DNA of 64,000 bases from Corynespora cassiicola (lineage: Eukaryota; Ascomycota; Dothideomycetes; Pleosporales; Corynesporascaceae). The notes under the pieces are model-generated. The model was not told the DNA's origin. It made no database searches and saw only the letters and a program-made list of their open reading frames with translations. The position numbers and the translations under genes were made by a program. The first letter of the stretch is position 1. Every line of letters begins with the position of its first letter. Below are positions 37,610 to 49,354 of the stretch, piece by piece. The stretch is from the NCBI GenBank assembly GCA_022059125.1, contig JAEUWY010000004.1, positions 4,216,001 through 4,280,000 on the forward strand, given 5' to 3'.

Positions 37610-39050
37610 CTAGACTAAAGAAAACCATTGGTTGAAGCGATTATATGGGTCGATATGCTTCTTAACTGCCTTCAGATTTTCCAGGCTGCTTCCGTAGACT
37701 GTTTCGAGGCTCTCATCTCCAAAAGCATTGTTGATGTACCTAAGGAACGATTAGCGTCATCAACAAGTCATCAATCATATTAAATAACACATACGTGCTG
37801 TGTTGCGCAAGTCCGTCAGTAGCCTGCCAAATAGCCCTGGCTTTCTGTCCATATTCAATGGCGAGATCATCGAAGTCCGGATCGGTGTAGTTAGCAGTCA
37901 AAGTGACATGGAAGTTAACAGTGTGTCTGAATGGATAGGAACTGGTCGAATCGGGTGATTTACGTGCTTTATCCATTGGAACGACGTTGAGTAGCACACT
38001 GCTCCTTTCCGCGCCGGGTTGCTGGATCAGCTCGGCCCACGCATCGAATGCGCTACGCCAAGAATCAGGATCTAACTTCGCAAGGCCAACACCAAACGTT
38101 GGTTTTCGTCCCCCCTTGATGCAAGCAATATCTGAGCCAGCATTCCATTTCGAGTATGGCACGATGGCGGTTGCGTCTTTGAGTGGACCCACATCTAACA
38201 GAGCTTTGAATGCAAGACGGCCGTCCTCGGCAGATCCGTGGTAGAATAGTGTCGTGAGGATCGTCGGCGCTCCTAGGTTGAGAAAGTTCAACGCCATTGC
38301 CATCTGGGGAACGAATTCCATTCCTTGAATAGTATCAATGACATCTTCTAGTTGAGATGGCGCAAATATCAGTGGGCCAGTCCAGGCATAGAGCTTATCC
38401 GCCGATACTGGATGGGCTCTCAGAACGGCCGAAGTGACGATACCAAAGCTTGGCCCGGCTCCGCGCATGGCCCAGAAGAGATCTTTGTCGTTCTGTTCTG
38501 CATCTTGCACCGCAGAAATAGTGATTGCCTGTCCATCCGGCTTAACTACGTCGAGTGACAGCACGTCATCAACACCCAGTCCAAATTGGCCACCTAGGCT
38601 ACTGAAGCCACCACCGAGTATAGCGCCTAATGCTCCAACGGTGTTACAAACACCCGTAAGGACAAGAGAGCTTTTGGCTTCTGCGACTGGAACGACATCG
38701 CTGATGAGTGCGCCTCCGCCGATGGTAACCTGGGTTCCATCCTCGTTAAAGATGACAGAACGTAGTTTGTCGAGTTGAATTAGAATGCCTGTTTCGTCGA
38801 GAGTAAAAGTCTTGGCCCAGCCGTTGCCCCCGCTCTGCACCAAAAAAGGCACATTGTGCTCGTTGGCCCATTGAACTATGGTGGAGACATCTTCGGCGGT
38901 CGCGGGATGGACAATACGACCCGGTTGCGGAGCTTTAAAGTCACTCCATCTCAGGGGCTGTGAGGCATCAGTTATAGTTGCGTCTGAAGAAAGACGAGAT
39001 TGCAGAGAGGATATGTCCACACGTTGAACTGAATTCGACTTTTGCGACAT
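37610..39050 (-). CDS. FAD-binding (PCMH/BBE-type) oxidoreductase
   Basis: Minus-strand exons 39050-37795 and 37739-37610 give 461 residues. The 55-nt intron has a GTATGT donor and a CCTTAG acceptor. The FAD-binding PCMH domain spans about residues 40-215 (RIVHPATAEDV, ILIQLDKLRSV, ILGGGFSSLGGQFGLGVDD). The C-terminus is a berberine-bridge-like tail ending YNRFNQWFSLV. In bicovalent relatives an SGGH His and a GxCxxVG Cys bind FAD. Here the first site reads SGGNGW (N76 in place of His) while the Cys (C135, GVCNTVGALG) is kept. There is no signal peptide, so it is probably cytosolic. Relatives oxidise alkaloids, sugars or polyketide intermediates; the substrate here is unknown. Confidence 0.92.
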
Positions 39051-40455
39051 GGTGAGAAACGACAGTTGGAACGTAAGAAAAAAAATGTGCTGCTGACGCT
39101 CATATATTCCAATCTACTATGTGATTTAGGATTCTGCTAACTGAATTCAGACATCTGCTTATGTAGGCTATGGAATCGCACGTCAGCTTATTTGAGCTAT
39201 TGTGGTATAGTGGGTAGCATTAGCTTGATTCATTAAGCGCTAATCAGTGTAGTTACAAGTCATTAACTTTCACGTGTATGTGTTTATCATTTATTACAAT
39301 AATTTTGGGCCTAAGAACGTCTAAGAGGAAGCACCATATAGTTAAAAAAACACTTAAGTATTAGCAATATGCCTAATTACAGACTGTTTTAGTTTAAAGC
39401 AACATCTGTAAATCATATTGTTTCTAAAACATGCTATGCTTTTTGAATATAAATAAAGCTATATTTTATACTTATAGATATCCTTTGTCACTTGCTTCAC
39501 ACTAGCAGTACATTCTTATGGGGTCTTCGTCTCCCAGGTCGAAACGCCAAACAACACACATTTGCACTGTGTAATTCCATTATATATCAGCCCAAACATG
39601 GAGTTTTCTACGGCTAAAGCATATACCAGGTGAACATACTCGCCCAAGTAACTTAGTGTCGACGTCGCCTGCTTGCCGCTTTCATCGCTTTCAGTATCAC
39701 TGGGTCTAGCTTCGTCGCGCCTGGACAGGTCAGAATTCGTATATGGAGGCTCATTACATCTTGTATATTCAGTCCATCATGCTCTTTGATTTTCATGAAA
39801 TGCCAAAATCTTTATAACGCATTCGTCACCTTCGTGCTTGAGCCCAACGTTTTGTATCCTCTTGGACCCGCTGTGAAAGTGTACAAGGCAAAACGGGGAC
39901 TGACAAGCATAATATCTACCAGAGTCAAAATGAAATAAAGGGGCTAGAATGATAAGTCAACATATATTGGCTAGTGATCGCCAACAGTAGTCAAGGCGCG
40001 GCGGCCGCACCCCTTTATTCTTGGCATAAAGTTTCCCGTAGAGCTGAGTGTACACTAGGCCTAAAGAAGCTTTGATATTGTTTATGTGCGAAACATGAGG
40101 GAAGCTATAGTTTTCGCCGGTTTGTCCGTCTCAGGCATGCCCTAATTTTAATGTTTACTTTTCGTCCTGTGGCGTGCACATTGTGTGCACCCTGATTTGT
40201 CCTCGGTCTATTGCGGGCCTATCGCGGCCTGCTGTTTAGTAAAACAGTCCGGGAGTTGCGGAAGACTCTCGATACAAAGAACTAGCATATTGGTTGCCGT
40301 TAATCTCCCATTAGTTCCGATTTCATGCAAATAGGAGCCGACGCGCGCCATGTCCGTTTCTTTAGATCCCAAGTCTTTTCCACCACGGAGGATTTATTTG
40401 CTACTGTCAGATTCGATCTGTTGATCACCCGTCGCTCATTACTACTATTATTGCC
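39051..40455. promoter_or_regulatory. Divergent AT-rich spacer, FAD oxidase / GH16
   Basis: This 1.4 kb AT-rich spacer lies between two divergent genes and holds both promoters. It contains an inverted repeat, GTGCACA-ttg-TGTGCAC, at 40174-40190, about 265 nt upstream of the GH16 start. That could be a dimeric regulator site. No coding frame was seen. Confidence 0.5.
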
Positions 40456-41433
40456 ATGTTGTCACTCGTTTTACAGTCGTTCCTTTTTGCTACAGGCGCA
40501 TTAGTCGCCCCAGCCCAGGGCCACAGCGCACACCAGCACAGGCATGCAGCAGCGCGCCGCGGAGACATAGACATAGACCTCAATATTTCCATTCTCCCAG
40601 GCTACAAACTGACCTGGGCCGACGAATTCCGTCGAACGCGCGGTTCGCAATCCCCCTCATCATCCAACTGGATCTTCGACATTGGGACCTCGTACCCCGG
40701 GGGCGCGCCCAACTGGGGCAACAACGAGGCCCAATACTACACCGACTCGCCCGAGAATTTGCACATCTCCAAGCGCAACACGCTGGTCATCACCCCGCGC
40801 AAGTCCAAGAACGGCACCTGGACCTCTGCGCGCATCGAGACGCACCGCAAGGACTTTGCCGCCGCGCCCGGCGGTAAGCTCTATATTGAGAGCCGCATCA
40901 AGACGGGCTGCGCAGACTCCAAGTTCCAGCAGGGCATTTGGAATGCGTTCTGGGCGCTCGGAGAGGAGTTTCGCGGAAACTATACGTACTGGCCCATGGC
41001 TTCGGAGTGGGATTTCCTGGAGGTGCTCAACGGGTTGCCGCTCACGTATGGTACGCTGCACTGTGGTGTTGCGCCGGGTGGTCCCTGCGAGGAGTTCAAT
41101 GGCCTGGGTAACGGAGGTTCTCCGTGGTCCAAGTGCCAGTGGCACACGGTAGGGTTCGAAGTCGATCGCACCACCAACTCGAGCTCCTACGAGCCGGCGT
41201 CATGGAGGGACGAGAAACTGCGCTGGTACATCGATGGCGTGCAGACTCACGAGGTTGCCGGATCGAGGGTGAATGACTCGAGTGTCTGGGAGGCGGTTGC
41301 GCACAAGGGTCACTTTTTGTTGCTGAATGTTGCGGTTGGAGGTAACTGGCCTGGTCAGCCCAACGCCACGACCATCGATGGGCCAAAGGTGGAGATGGAA
41401 GTCGACTATGTGCGCGTGTGGAACTCTGCGTAG
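40456..41433 (+). CDS. Secreted GH16 endo-beta-glucanase
   Basis: This is one exon of 325 residues. A signal peptide ends near residue 22 (APAQGHS), followed by a His/Arg-rich stretch with a possible dibasic site (ARRGD). The catalytic domain starts at about residue 50 (LTWADEF) and holds the GH16 signature SEWDFLEV, with nucleophile E184, D186 and acid/base E189 (ExDxxE form). Also seen are IWNAFWALGEEF, LRWYIDGV and LLLNVAVGGNWPG. Several N-glycosylation sequons are present (NGT, NYT, NSS, NDS, NAT). The fold matches laminarinase-type beta-1,3(4)-glucanases that act on fungal wall or plant mixed-linkage glucans; the exact specificity cannot be read from sequence. Confidence 0.93.
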   Translation: MLSLVLQSFLFATGALVAPAQGHSAHQHRHAAARRGDIDIDLNISILPGYKLTWADEFRRTRGSQSPSSSNWIFDIGTSYPGGAPNWGNNEAQYYTDSPENLHISKRNTLVITPRKSKNGTWTSARIETHRKDFAAAPGGKLYIESRIKTGCADSKFQQGIWNAFWALGEEFRGNYTYWPMASEWDFLEVLNGLPLTYGTLHCGVAPGGPCEEFNGLGNGGSPWSKCQWHTVGFEVDRTTNSSSYEPASWRDEKLRWYIDGVQTHEVAGSRVNDSSVWEAVAHKGHFLLLNVAVGGNWPGQPNATTIDGPKVEMEVDYVRVWNSA

Positions 41434-44400
41434 TTCCATGCACCTTTCTTACATGATGCGCATAGCAGCGCACGTTCACACGGGTTGCGCTGCATCGCTT
41501 TAGGCGCATCACCAAGATAAAAGCTTCTCCGCAGAGTATTGTTAATTTTTATGATAGAAGATATTTTTCGCAGATTTCCAAACGGTTTCAGATGTTGGAT
41601 TTGCAGAACCCTTGTACAGTCCTCCCCGCCAGCTCCTTACATAACTTATGCCTTAAATTCTCTTCCTGTATTTGGAATAATTACATATATTGCAGTCGGC
41701 ACAAAACTTCTCGGTTGCTGTTGCCTGTGGGCGACACTTCTCTAGCTACTTTGTTGAAAGTGTATAAACACAGCGAGCACTTTTATCGAATGGACATTTC
41801 ATTTCAACGATGGACAGCATCAATATTGACAGGCATGACCAACTCCATCAGTATAGTAGCTGGTCATTTCGGTTGTTCAATTCATGTCTTGGTAGCCATG
41901 TTACTCGGTCACTCAATGTTGAACTATCGAATTCCTTGGGTTGACAATTCAATCGACACTTCTAATGCAACGCCAGTTTCAATCCATCACCTTGTCCCAA
42001 TTTCCTTTTCAGTCTCGCAAGTTATCGACTACGATAACCACAGTTTCCAACTTCTATTAGATACTTGGGATTTTTCACCGGTAAGGTGAGCATTCTGGTC
42101 AAGCGAATTGGTATATCAAGTTTCCCAGCACCCGCAGGCATGTCGTGGGTTAACGCAACTTGCTGTTGTTTTCGATGTCGATGTTCAATTACTACATGTA
42201 CTTTGTATCTTTGCCTTTCAGGCGTTTAATCTTGTCTCTTAAATTTTTGTCCATGTGCTTGTGCAAAATTGCCTGGCCTACACTTTCATAACAGGAACAA
42301 ATCAAGATTGTGGGCCTGTATTCCAGTATCCAGACCATTCATGAGCCTTTGTAACGCACGATGGGCGACATAATGTCTCGAATCCAATCTTCCATCTCTT
42401 ACAAGCCTTACGTAGTGATGGAGTGTTCTTCTTTCTCGGGCAGAAGCCATGTATTCCACGAATTCTTCGTTCAGCAGGACGAGTTCTCCTCAAATATCGA
42501 AAAGCGGAATTCTTCCCGTTCATGAATGCTAAACGGCTGGCATTTTAATCTACCCACAGAAGCCACATAGCCTTTCATCTTTGGTTTCTTTTTCAACCCT
42601 CCCGTGTACAAGTGGTCGAGCTCATTAAACATGCACCATGTTTATATATCTTGGCCATCATGGGAGCCAATATCTTCAGTCATATTATAGTTTTTAAGAC
42701 TTTTTGAATCCATGAAATTGGGCCCTGTGATGTTTCACCACGTTTCATTTAGCGGTTAATTGGCCGATTCATAACAATATGGCTCAGAAGTGTTTTAGGC
42801 TCACGAACCGAGATGCAGAGCCAGCTTGGAGTATATGATTAGCTTAGTAGAGTCGGCTTCTTGATGCAAATGTTATCGTGGTTTAAGAGGTGCGAGATTC
42901 TTCGATCCTTTCATTGCAATGGCCGCAGGTTTTTTTTTTGGTCGTATCATATCTCAGGATTCGAATTAGCAAGACAGCTGGCTGTTTTCCCTCCCATTAG
43001 GAATCTTAGTACAGCTATGCAAACATGTGTCACCTCTGTTAAGACTTGGGTTTCGATGTTCATCAGAGTGATTCTTTTATGTCAATGATCCATTTCAGGA
43101 CGTAGCTGATCGTGCAGCACCATATGTAGAATGTCCCTCTAGTTTTTTCTTCATATAGCGGGAGCAGAAGTAATTTTATTCATCTCCAACTAAGCATTTA
43201 GGTAGTAATACTTGGCCAAAAGCTTCCATTCAGCCCACTATTTATCGATCTTATTCGATTGAGTGACAGTTGATTCCATCTTCTGACTCGTAGTAGCTGT
43301 TTGATATAAGCTTTAAGCGCAGTTTCTCATAGTCTGGTGCATTGGTATTTTGTGAGCACATCACCCCTAATGTACTTGTTTTAATATCTTTGCCAAGAAT
43401 TCCGATATAACTTTTCCACTTTTGAAATTCTACATGTGGTGGCTGTATGTCGTGTTAGGGGGTCCCAAATATCGAGGATGTTGATAATTCTCATACCTAT
43501 ATACTTTCTTGACTGTATCAAGCTATATTTAGACCGCATTTGATTGGAAATGGGTCTGATCCGTCTTTGATGCCATGCTTAGACATAAATGAGTGAGCGT
43601 CAACTGAAAAGGCCTCTTCGTCTCTTTGATATCTCATAGTTAAACGACTTGAAGCTTCACTCATCAGTGGTAAGCACATTAAATTTTGATGCTTCCCCCC
43701 CCAAATCTTTTGTGCGAAATTTTGTTTGTGGCCTTGGCACAAAATTTGTAAATATCGTGATTCGCAAGCTTTATTCTCCCACAATAAATATCTAATAGCT
43801 TCTTCTCATTCTTCCCAAAGTGATCTTTATGATGCTAAAATACATGCTTTTTATTTCTCTTTATCAAGAAAAAGTAGTCAAGTTTTTACAGCTGCCGCAG
43901 AAAACTATCATTAAGTGGGTTTTAGAATTTCTGAACCCAGCAATTGATCATGTGAGGATAAGCCTGAGCTTTAATACCTGTAGATCTGTATTATCTTTCC
44001 TTAAGCCTCTCAGGGTCGCTCTACCCCCTAATGTCTCCAACCATCGTCTCTAAGGACCCTCATAATATCCAGATATCGAGTTTTTGATTTCGTGAACTTA
44101 TCATCATCAATTTTGTGTTTTATTTGAATAAACTCCATAGCTGCGGAACCCGTAAGTTTTAGCCAACCGCATCAACTATGATACCGCTTTTTCAGTCTTC
44201 TACATGAAGATGGCTGTCGAGTTTTTAATCCCTCCTCCATTAAAAGTTCTGTCAGCTGTTTTAAACCCAAGCAAGGCAGCCGACATAGAAGAATCGACAG
44301 CCAAGCCGAGGAGCCCCATGGACGCTCGGAGTCTGTAATTTTAAAGGCCAAAAATCATGCATTAGAACTCCCCGAGCCGCGCTGACTCTCTCATCCTGGT

Positions 44401-46281
44401 AAGATTTCCATATTTTAGTCTAGCCTGCTTTCTTCCACTCCACAAATGGCCTTTTTTACCTTTTGACACTGCAAAACTTGAAGGTGGAGGCTTTTTAGAA
44501 TCCCACATCAGTATCTCAGGCTGAGAATTCCGTTTTACTCCATTCATGGCATACGTGAGCACTTTTAAACCGCCGCAAGTTCCCCTCCCACATCTAGCTT
44601 ATATCTGACTTTTTTCTTTTTTAATTCCCATGATACTGGGGTGCTTCTTTCCAGTCCTCGGGTCCAGCTCTCCATGTAGACTGGTAAGATCTTGTTTTAG
44701 TCGCAACTCCCCAACGGCCCGCGTTGCATACAAGTCCCGGGCCCTGATTTATTTCCCATCGTGGGCTTCATCTAATATTTTTAGTACACCGTCAAATCCT
44801 CCCACATATGTTTTAATCCTCCACAGGTAACGACTTAGCCAAAGTTTTTAGCAGTCCATTATGACAGTGGTAGTGTATTTTTAGTCGCTCCTCAAAATCC
44901 CCAGTGTGTGTGAGGAGAAAAGAAAGCCAGCTCCAGGGCGCAGAAGGAGTCTTTATATACCCCTTCCCTCCCCATTCCTGCGCCTCCCGCCACCAACGCC
45001 CGCCATCCACGCGCTTCATCTCCGACTCCGCCCACAAACGCTCCTCCCCACCGTGTACCCCCTACATGTCAAACGATCGCATCACACACGCACGCACATC
45101 ACATCACAGCAAACAGCACATCCCAAAAAGATCCACCAAATCCTTTAAATTTTCTACCAACCCCATTATCCACTCCACTCCAATCCCATCCCATCCCATC
45201 CAAACCCCCCAATAACCATCCCCATCATCAGCATCAGCATCATCCCACATACCCATCCCTTAATACCCCCTCATTCCATCCCACCTCCATCCTAAAGAAG
45301 ACAAGGAAAACACTAATTTCCCTAAAAGACCCGCTTTTGTCTAATGCAACCGAAGCTCAACCCGGAGAGAGAGAGAGATAAAAAAGGGAAAAAAGAAAAG
45401 CACAAGACCTCGAAAAAGTAAAGAAGAGCAAAAGGGGGAGGGGGACAGGAACTAGAACCTTTTGAAAGGAAAGAGAGCCAAGCCCCCCCCTCTCGCTCTA
45501 AAAAAGCACAATCCAGCGTCATGGGAGAACCCGGAAAAAAGGAAGGGAGGGATCGATCAAGGCTTTTATTTTTATTTTTTTAGAATATGAGTGTGTTTGT
45601 GTGATGTAGCAGATGATGGTTCGCGGGGCTGGGCTACGCGATGTTTGGTGTTGGTATGTGGGCGGATGGCGAGATCCGAGCCGAAGAGTCGGGTTGGAAG
45701 AAGACTGGGGTTGTAGAATCAATCTTACATAGGAGAGCAAGGAAAAAGCTTATGGGATATCGAGACAGGTGTGGAGATAGCGGAGAAAAGAAAAAAGAGT
45801 TGAAAAAAGGAACCAGTGTAAGGCGTTCGAGCGAAAGGAACCGAAGGTAAAAATAGTAGGTGTGGGCCCGGCAGGCGGGATGATGTCGAATATAGTAGTA
45901 GCAGTAGCAGTAGATGATTTGTTTGGTAAGTAGAGTAAGTAGTTCGTCGAGTGAATTAAGCGAGGGTGGGTATAGGAGGTATGGGGCGCCTGAACCGAGG
46001 AAAACGCCATTGGCCTTTTCAGTCTCCCCGTATCAATGCGTGCGCTTGCGTGTGTGTGTGTGTGTTGTGTTTGTGGTATCCTTTTTTTGTCGTTTCCTCG
46101 TCCGGTTCCTTTCCCAAGCCCTCAAGCCAATCCCATAGTCCAGGACCCAGTCCGCCGCATGCCCGACCCAGCTCAGGTTGAAGTATATCAAGTAAACAGA
46201 GAGAGCAGGGAAAAGAGAGAAGAAAAAGAAATGGGAAGCGATCCGATGGTAGTACAAAAATCGACGTCGAGAGTTTAGCAA
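41434..46281. other. AT-rich gene desert with low-complexity right edge
   Basis: In 4.8 kb no frame over ~165 codons occurs and none has a domain or splice partner. From about 41540 to 44900 the DNA is AT-rich with many T and A runs, which fits degenerate or RIP-affected DNA; I saw no terminal repeats or transposase remnant. From ~44950 composition changes. At 45140-45300 there is pyrimidine-rich DNA (CCATCC and ATCAGC repeats). At 45360-45600 there is purine-rich sequence, then a GT microsatellite. The last ~1 kb probably includes the 3' UTR of the kinase gene on the minus strand. Confidence 0.6.
46050..46065. repeat. GT dinucleotide microsatellite
   Basis: About eight GT units run at 46050-46065 and continue as an imperfect TGTTGTGTTTGTGG tail. 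The run lies in the probable 3' flank of the kinase gene and may be length-variable between strains. Confidence 0.8.
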
Positions 46282-48390
46282 TCACGCATCATCGGCGTCC
46301 TCGTCTTCGGGCCTCGTCCTCACACCGCCCTCGACTTGGATGCCCTGCTGCACCCAGTCGAGCTTCTCAATGTCTTCGAGGCTCTTGCGGCCTCTTGACA
46401 CCTTCTTAAGCAGGCCCTCTACAACTTCACGCGCACCGGCCCACTCCTTGCCCTTCTCGGCATCCCACTCGCCGTCGTCGTCGCCGAACTTGACCCACAT
46501 CCAGTCACATCTGGCAATACGATGGGCGGCCCGGCTACGCGACGCGGGTTTGCCAGGCGGCGGGTCAAACGGTAAGCGACCCTCCATAAGAGCATACAAT
46601 ACGACGCCAAGTGCCCAGGCGTCGGTTGAGCGGCCATCATACGGCTGGCCAAGCAGGATTTCTGGGGCCGCATAGTCCTCACTGCCACAGCGGGTTTGAA
46701 GGAGGGGGGACTCTGGTGGGGGAGGAATACGACGGGACAGGCCAAGATCGGTGAGGGTTGCAATGGGGTACGGATGCGATTGGGGGTTCTTTAGCAGAGG
46801 CACAGTAGAGACCGGGATGTTAAGGAGAACGTCTGCCACGGATTAGTACGGTGCTGCACTGGGAAAACTGACCACAGCTAAATGAACGGAGAAAAAAGTA
46901 CTTTCGAGCTTGATATCGCGGTGCACGATTAGTTTGTTATGCAGGTAGCGCACGGCGCTGACGAGCTCAGCGAATATACGTTGGACAAGGTCTACTCCGA
47001 GCACGTCTCGGTGGGAGCTGGCTACATCAAAGAGGTCACCACCGGGGCAGTAGGTCAGAACGAGCAGGGCTTGGGCCTCGTCGTGGTCGAAGGCGCGCAG
47101 GCGAACGAGGGACGGATGTGAAACGGAGCGGAGCATGTCGACCTCGCGCTTGAGGCTTAGTTCTACACGGTCTTCGTCGGCGCCGCCAGCCGGGCCGTGC
47201 TCGACGACCTTTATGGCGACCAGTTTGCGGGGATCGAGGACGGCCTCGTTGAGTGGGTCTTTGGCTGCAGTTCTTTCGCTAGTGGCGAGATAGACTTTGC
47301 TAAAGGTGCCCTGACCGAGCTGCCGGACCGGTCGCCAGAGCTTCTTGTTCTTTTGTGAGCCGTGCCTTACCGCGAGATACTGTCTCTTTTCGTCATCGGG
47401 GAGCTCCTCCTCCTCGCTCTCCGTCACGCTGCGAGTGCTGGCAGGGGGCGTCGGGATGCCAGCGGGCACGGTCGACGGCTTGGTCAGGCCGCGCTGCTCA
47501 GCCAGGTACTGCTCACGCTGGAGTTTCGGCTGCGAGCTGGCGTCGCCTCCGGCTAGCTCGGGGGCCACGCCAGATATGGTGACATGTCGTGCACGGATGT
47601 TGTGAAGACTGTCCGGCGTGAACTCACTGATACTCCTGTTCCTCTCACGGTTCGCTTCGTTCTTCGCCTGCGTCTGCATGTTGGCCGTCGCCGCCTCGAC
47701 AGCGGCCGCCTGGAGGCGCTGATATCCCTTCTTCTTCAACGACGGCGAGGGCGAGAGGGTGCCGCGGCTCAGCATGGCGAATGAGTCATCCCGAGACGAG
47801 TTGGAGGCACCGCGAGAGCGAGGGCGTATCGAGATGCCGGCGCGACCCCAGGGGCCAGGCGAGCTGTCGCTCATGACCAGCGGCGAGGGGAGGGGGGTGA
47901 TGTCGGCGAGGGCGCCCAGGGCGGGGGAGGAGATGGCAGAGCTGGGCGACAGCGAGCCAGCCATGCTTCCGGCCGAGAGGTTGCTCCGCAGGTGGCCCTC
48001 GTGGATGGCAATGGGCGCAGTGGACGAGTGCCGCAGCTGGTCGTCGGCGGGGCCCTCGACCGAGGGGTGCGAGGGGGCGGGCATGAGGGACGACAGGTCC
48101 GTCTGGAGCTGCAGGCCGGCGGCGGTGGGCGAGCGAATATGGAAGCGCGGCGGGTGTACAAAGAGGGCGGCCTGGGCGTGGGCGGCGGAAGGGGATGGAG
48201 AGGGAGCAGACTCGTTGGAGGCGGGCTGGTCAGCTGGCAGCGACAGTGGCGCGTTCACGAGGCGCGAGGCGGCATTCGCGGCGTCGAGCGGGTGGTTCGA
48301 GGGTGGTATGGTCTGGTTCGCAGCGGGGGCTGGGGACGTGGCCCCAGGAAGAGGGGTGGAGGAGACTGGGAGAGCGTTGGGGACCTCCAT
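46282..48390 (-). CDS. Serine/threonine protein kinase with long disordered N-terminus
   Basis: Minus-strand exons 48390-46902 and 46832-46282 give 679 residues. The 69-nt intron (GTACTT donor, TACTAAT branch site, GGCAG acceptor) splits the catalytic loop, which reads HRDIKLEN once spliced. About 350 residues of Pro/Ser/Ala-rich disordered sequence precede the kinase domain. The domain has a Gly-loop LGQGTFSKVYL (~357), VAIKVV Lys (~393), HRD at 490-492, a DLG in place of DFG (525-527), YAAPE (550-554) and a C-terminal lobe with DAWALGVVLYALMEGRLPF. The catalytic residues are present, so it should be active. It looks CAMK-like, but I do not assign a subfamily. The start is uncertain: the frame stays open to 48909. 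Confidence 0.88.
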
Positions 48391-49354
48391 GGTGTTGAAT
48401 GGGATAGGCTCGCGGTTGCTCACCAGGCTGGGGCGGGACCGTCCAGTCGTGTTTCGCTCAGCGTGCTGCGTCCTGCGGGTAAAAGCTGGACTGTGCTTTT
48501 TCGGGTAAGCTTGGGGAGGCGGAGACCCAGCCAGGCTGCGTTCGCGGGCCAGAGATAGCGCAGCCGGGGGCCAGAAGCAGCGCGACGGGGTGGCGCGAGA
48601 TAGGCGCCTTATCTTTGGGCGGGCGAGGCTATTGTTTTTTTTCTTCTCCTTTGTGCGGCTGCGCTGTTGAGTCTGCCTGCGCCGGTTGCCATCGACATGG
48701 CCGGCGCTGCAAAGAGCCCGAGTCCCCCCGCCCAGCGCCCTCGTTGCGGAGCGCATATATCGAATTGCCAATGAGCTGCACCGCCAGGCCAGCCTATGGG
48801 CGCGCGCCCGTCTCGCACGGTGCCGCAGATTGGCTTGCCGGTGCAGGAGTGCGCATATGCAGGTTGCACGCGCAGCTGGCCGACGCGACCCCAGCCTGCT
48901 CCCGAGCACTCACAGCCCAACACCTGGCCGCCCGCTGCTGTTTGCATCGCCCTCGCTGCCGCCTCTCTCGCTGCGGTGCATGCTCTCTACGTCACCCCGG
49001 AGAATATATGCTGGCACCTGAGTAAGGTAACGCCCGATTGTCATTAGCTCCATCGGCCTCTTCCGCTTGCTCCGGCAGGGCTGACGCCGCCGACTTGACT
49101 ACACTGAACAGAGAGCTATCTATGCGCCAAGTGGGGGATTACCCTCAATACTGCCAGTGTAAGACCGTAGCGTGGGCAGAGTCAGCACAGAACCTCCATC
49201 GCCGCCATTGCTTTTATCATAGATTCATCCCCTCCTTCCTTTCAATTCGCCCACGCCTTGTATACAACCTTGCAGACCCCCCAACTCCTTGCGCTTGTGC
49301 CCTGGCTTGGGAATCGCCAGGTCCACAATCGTCAATCCATCTACGAGAGCCTCA
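48391..49354. promoter_or_regulatory. Kinase promoter and 3' flank of the coiled-coil gene
   Basis: This 964-nt GC-rich spacer holds the kinase leader on its left and the 3' UTR of the next minus-strand gene on its right. The kinase frame continues open through about 173 codons into it, so part could encode an N-terminal extension if an upstream ATG is used. The other frames look like GC-driven chance. Confidence 0.5.

Noticed and set aside
39200..39275. tRNA-like D-arm string TGGTATAGTGGGTAGCA
   Set aside because: No matching T-arm (GGTTCRANYCC), and no cloverleaf could be folded by eye.
34691..41433. Hydrolase, FAD oxidase and GH16 as a secondary-metabolite cluster
   Set aside because: There is no backbone synthase, transporter or pathway regulator adjacent, and the genes are in mixed orientation with AT-rich gaps.
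47759..48508. 249-codon plus-strand frame opposite the kinase N-terminus
   Set aside because: Shadow of the Pro/Ser/Ala-rich disordered region; no domain.
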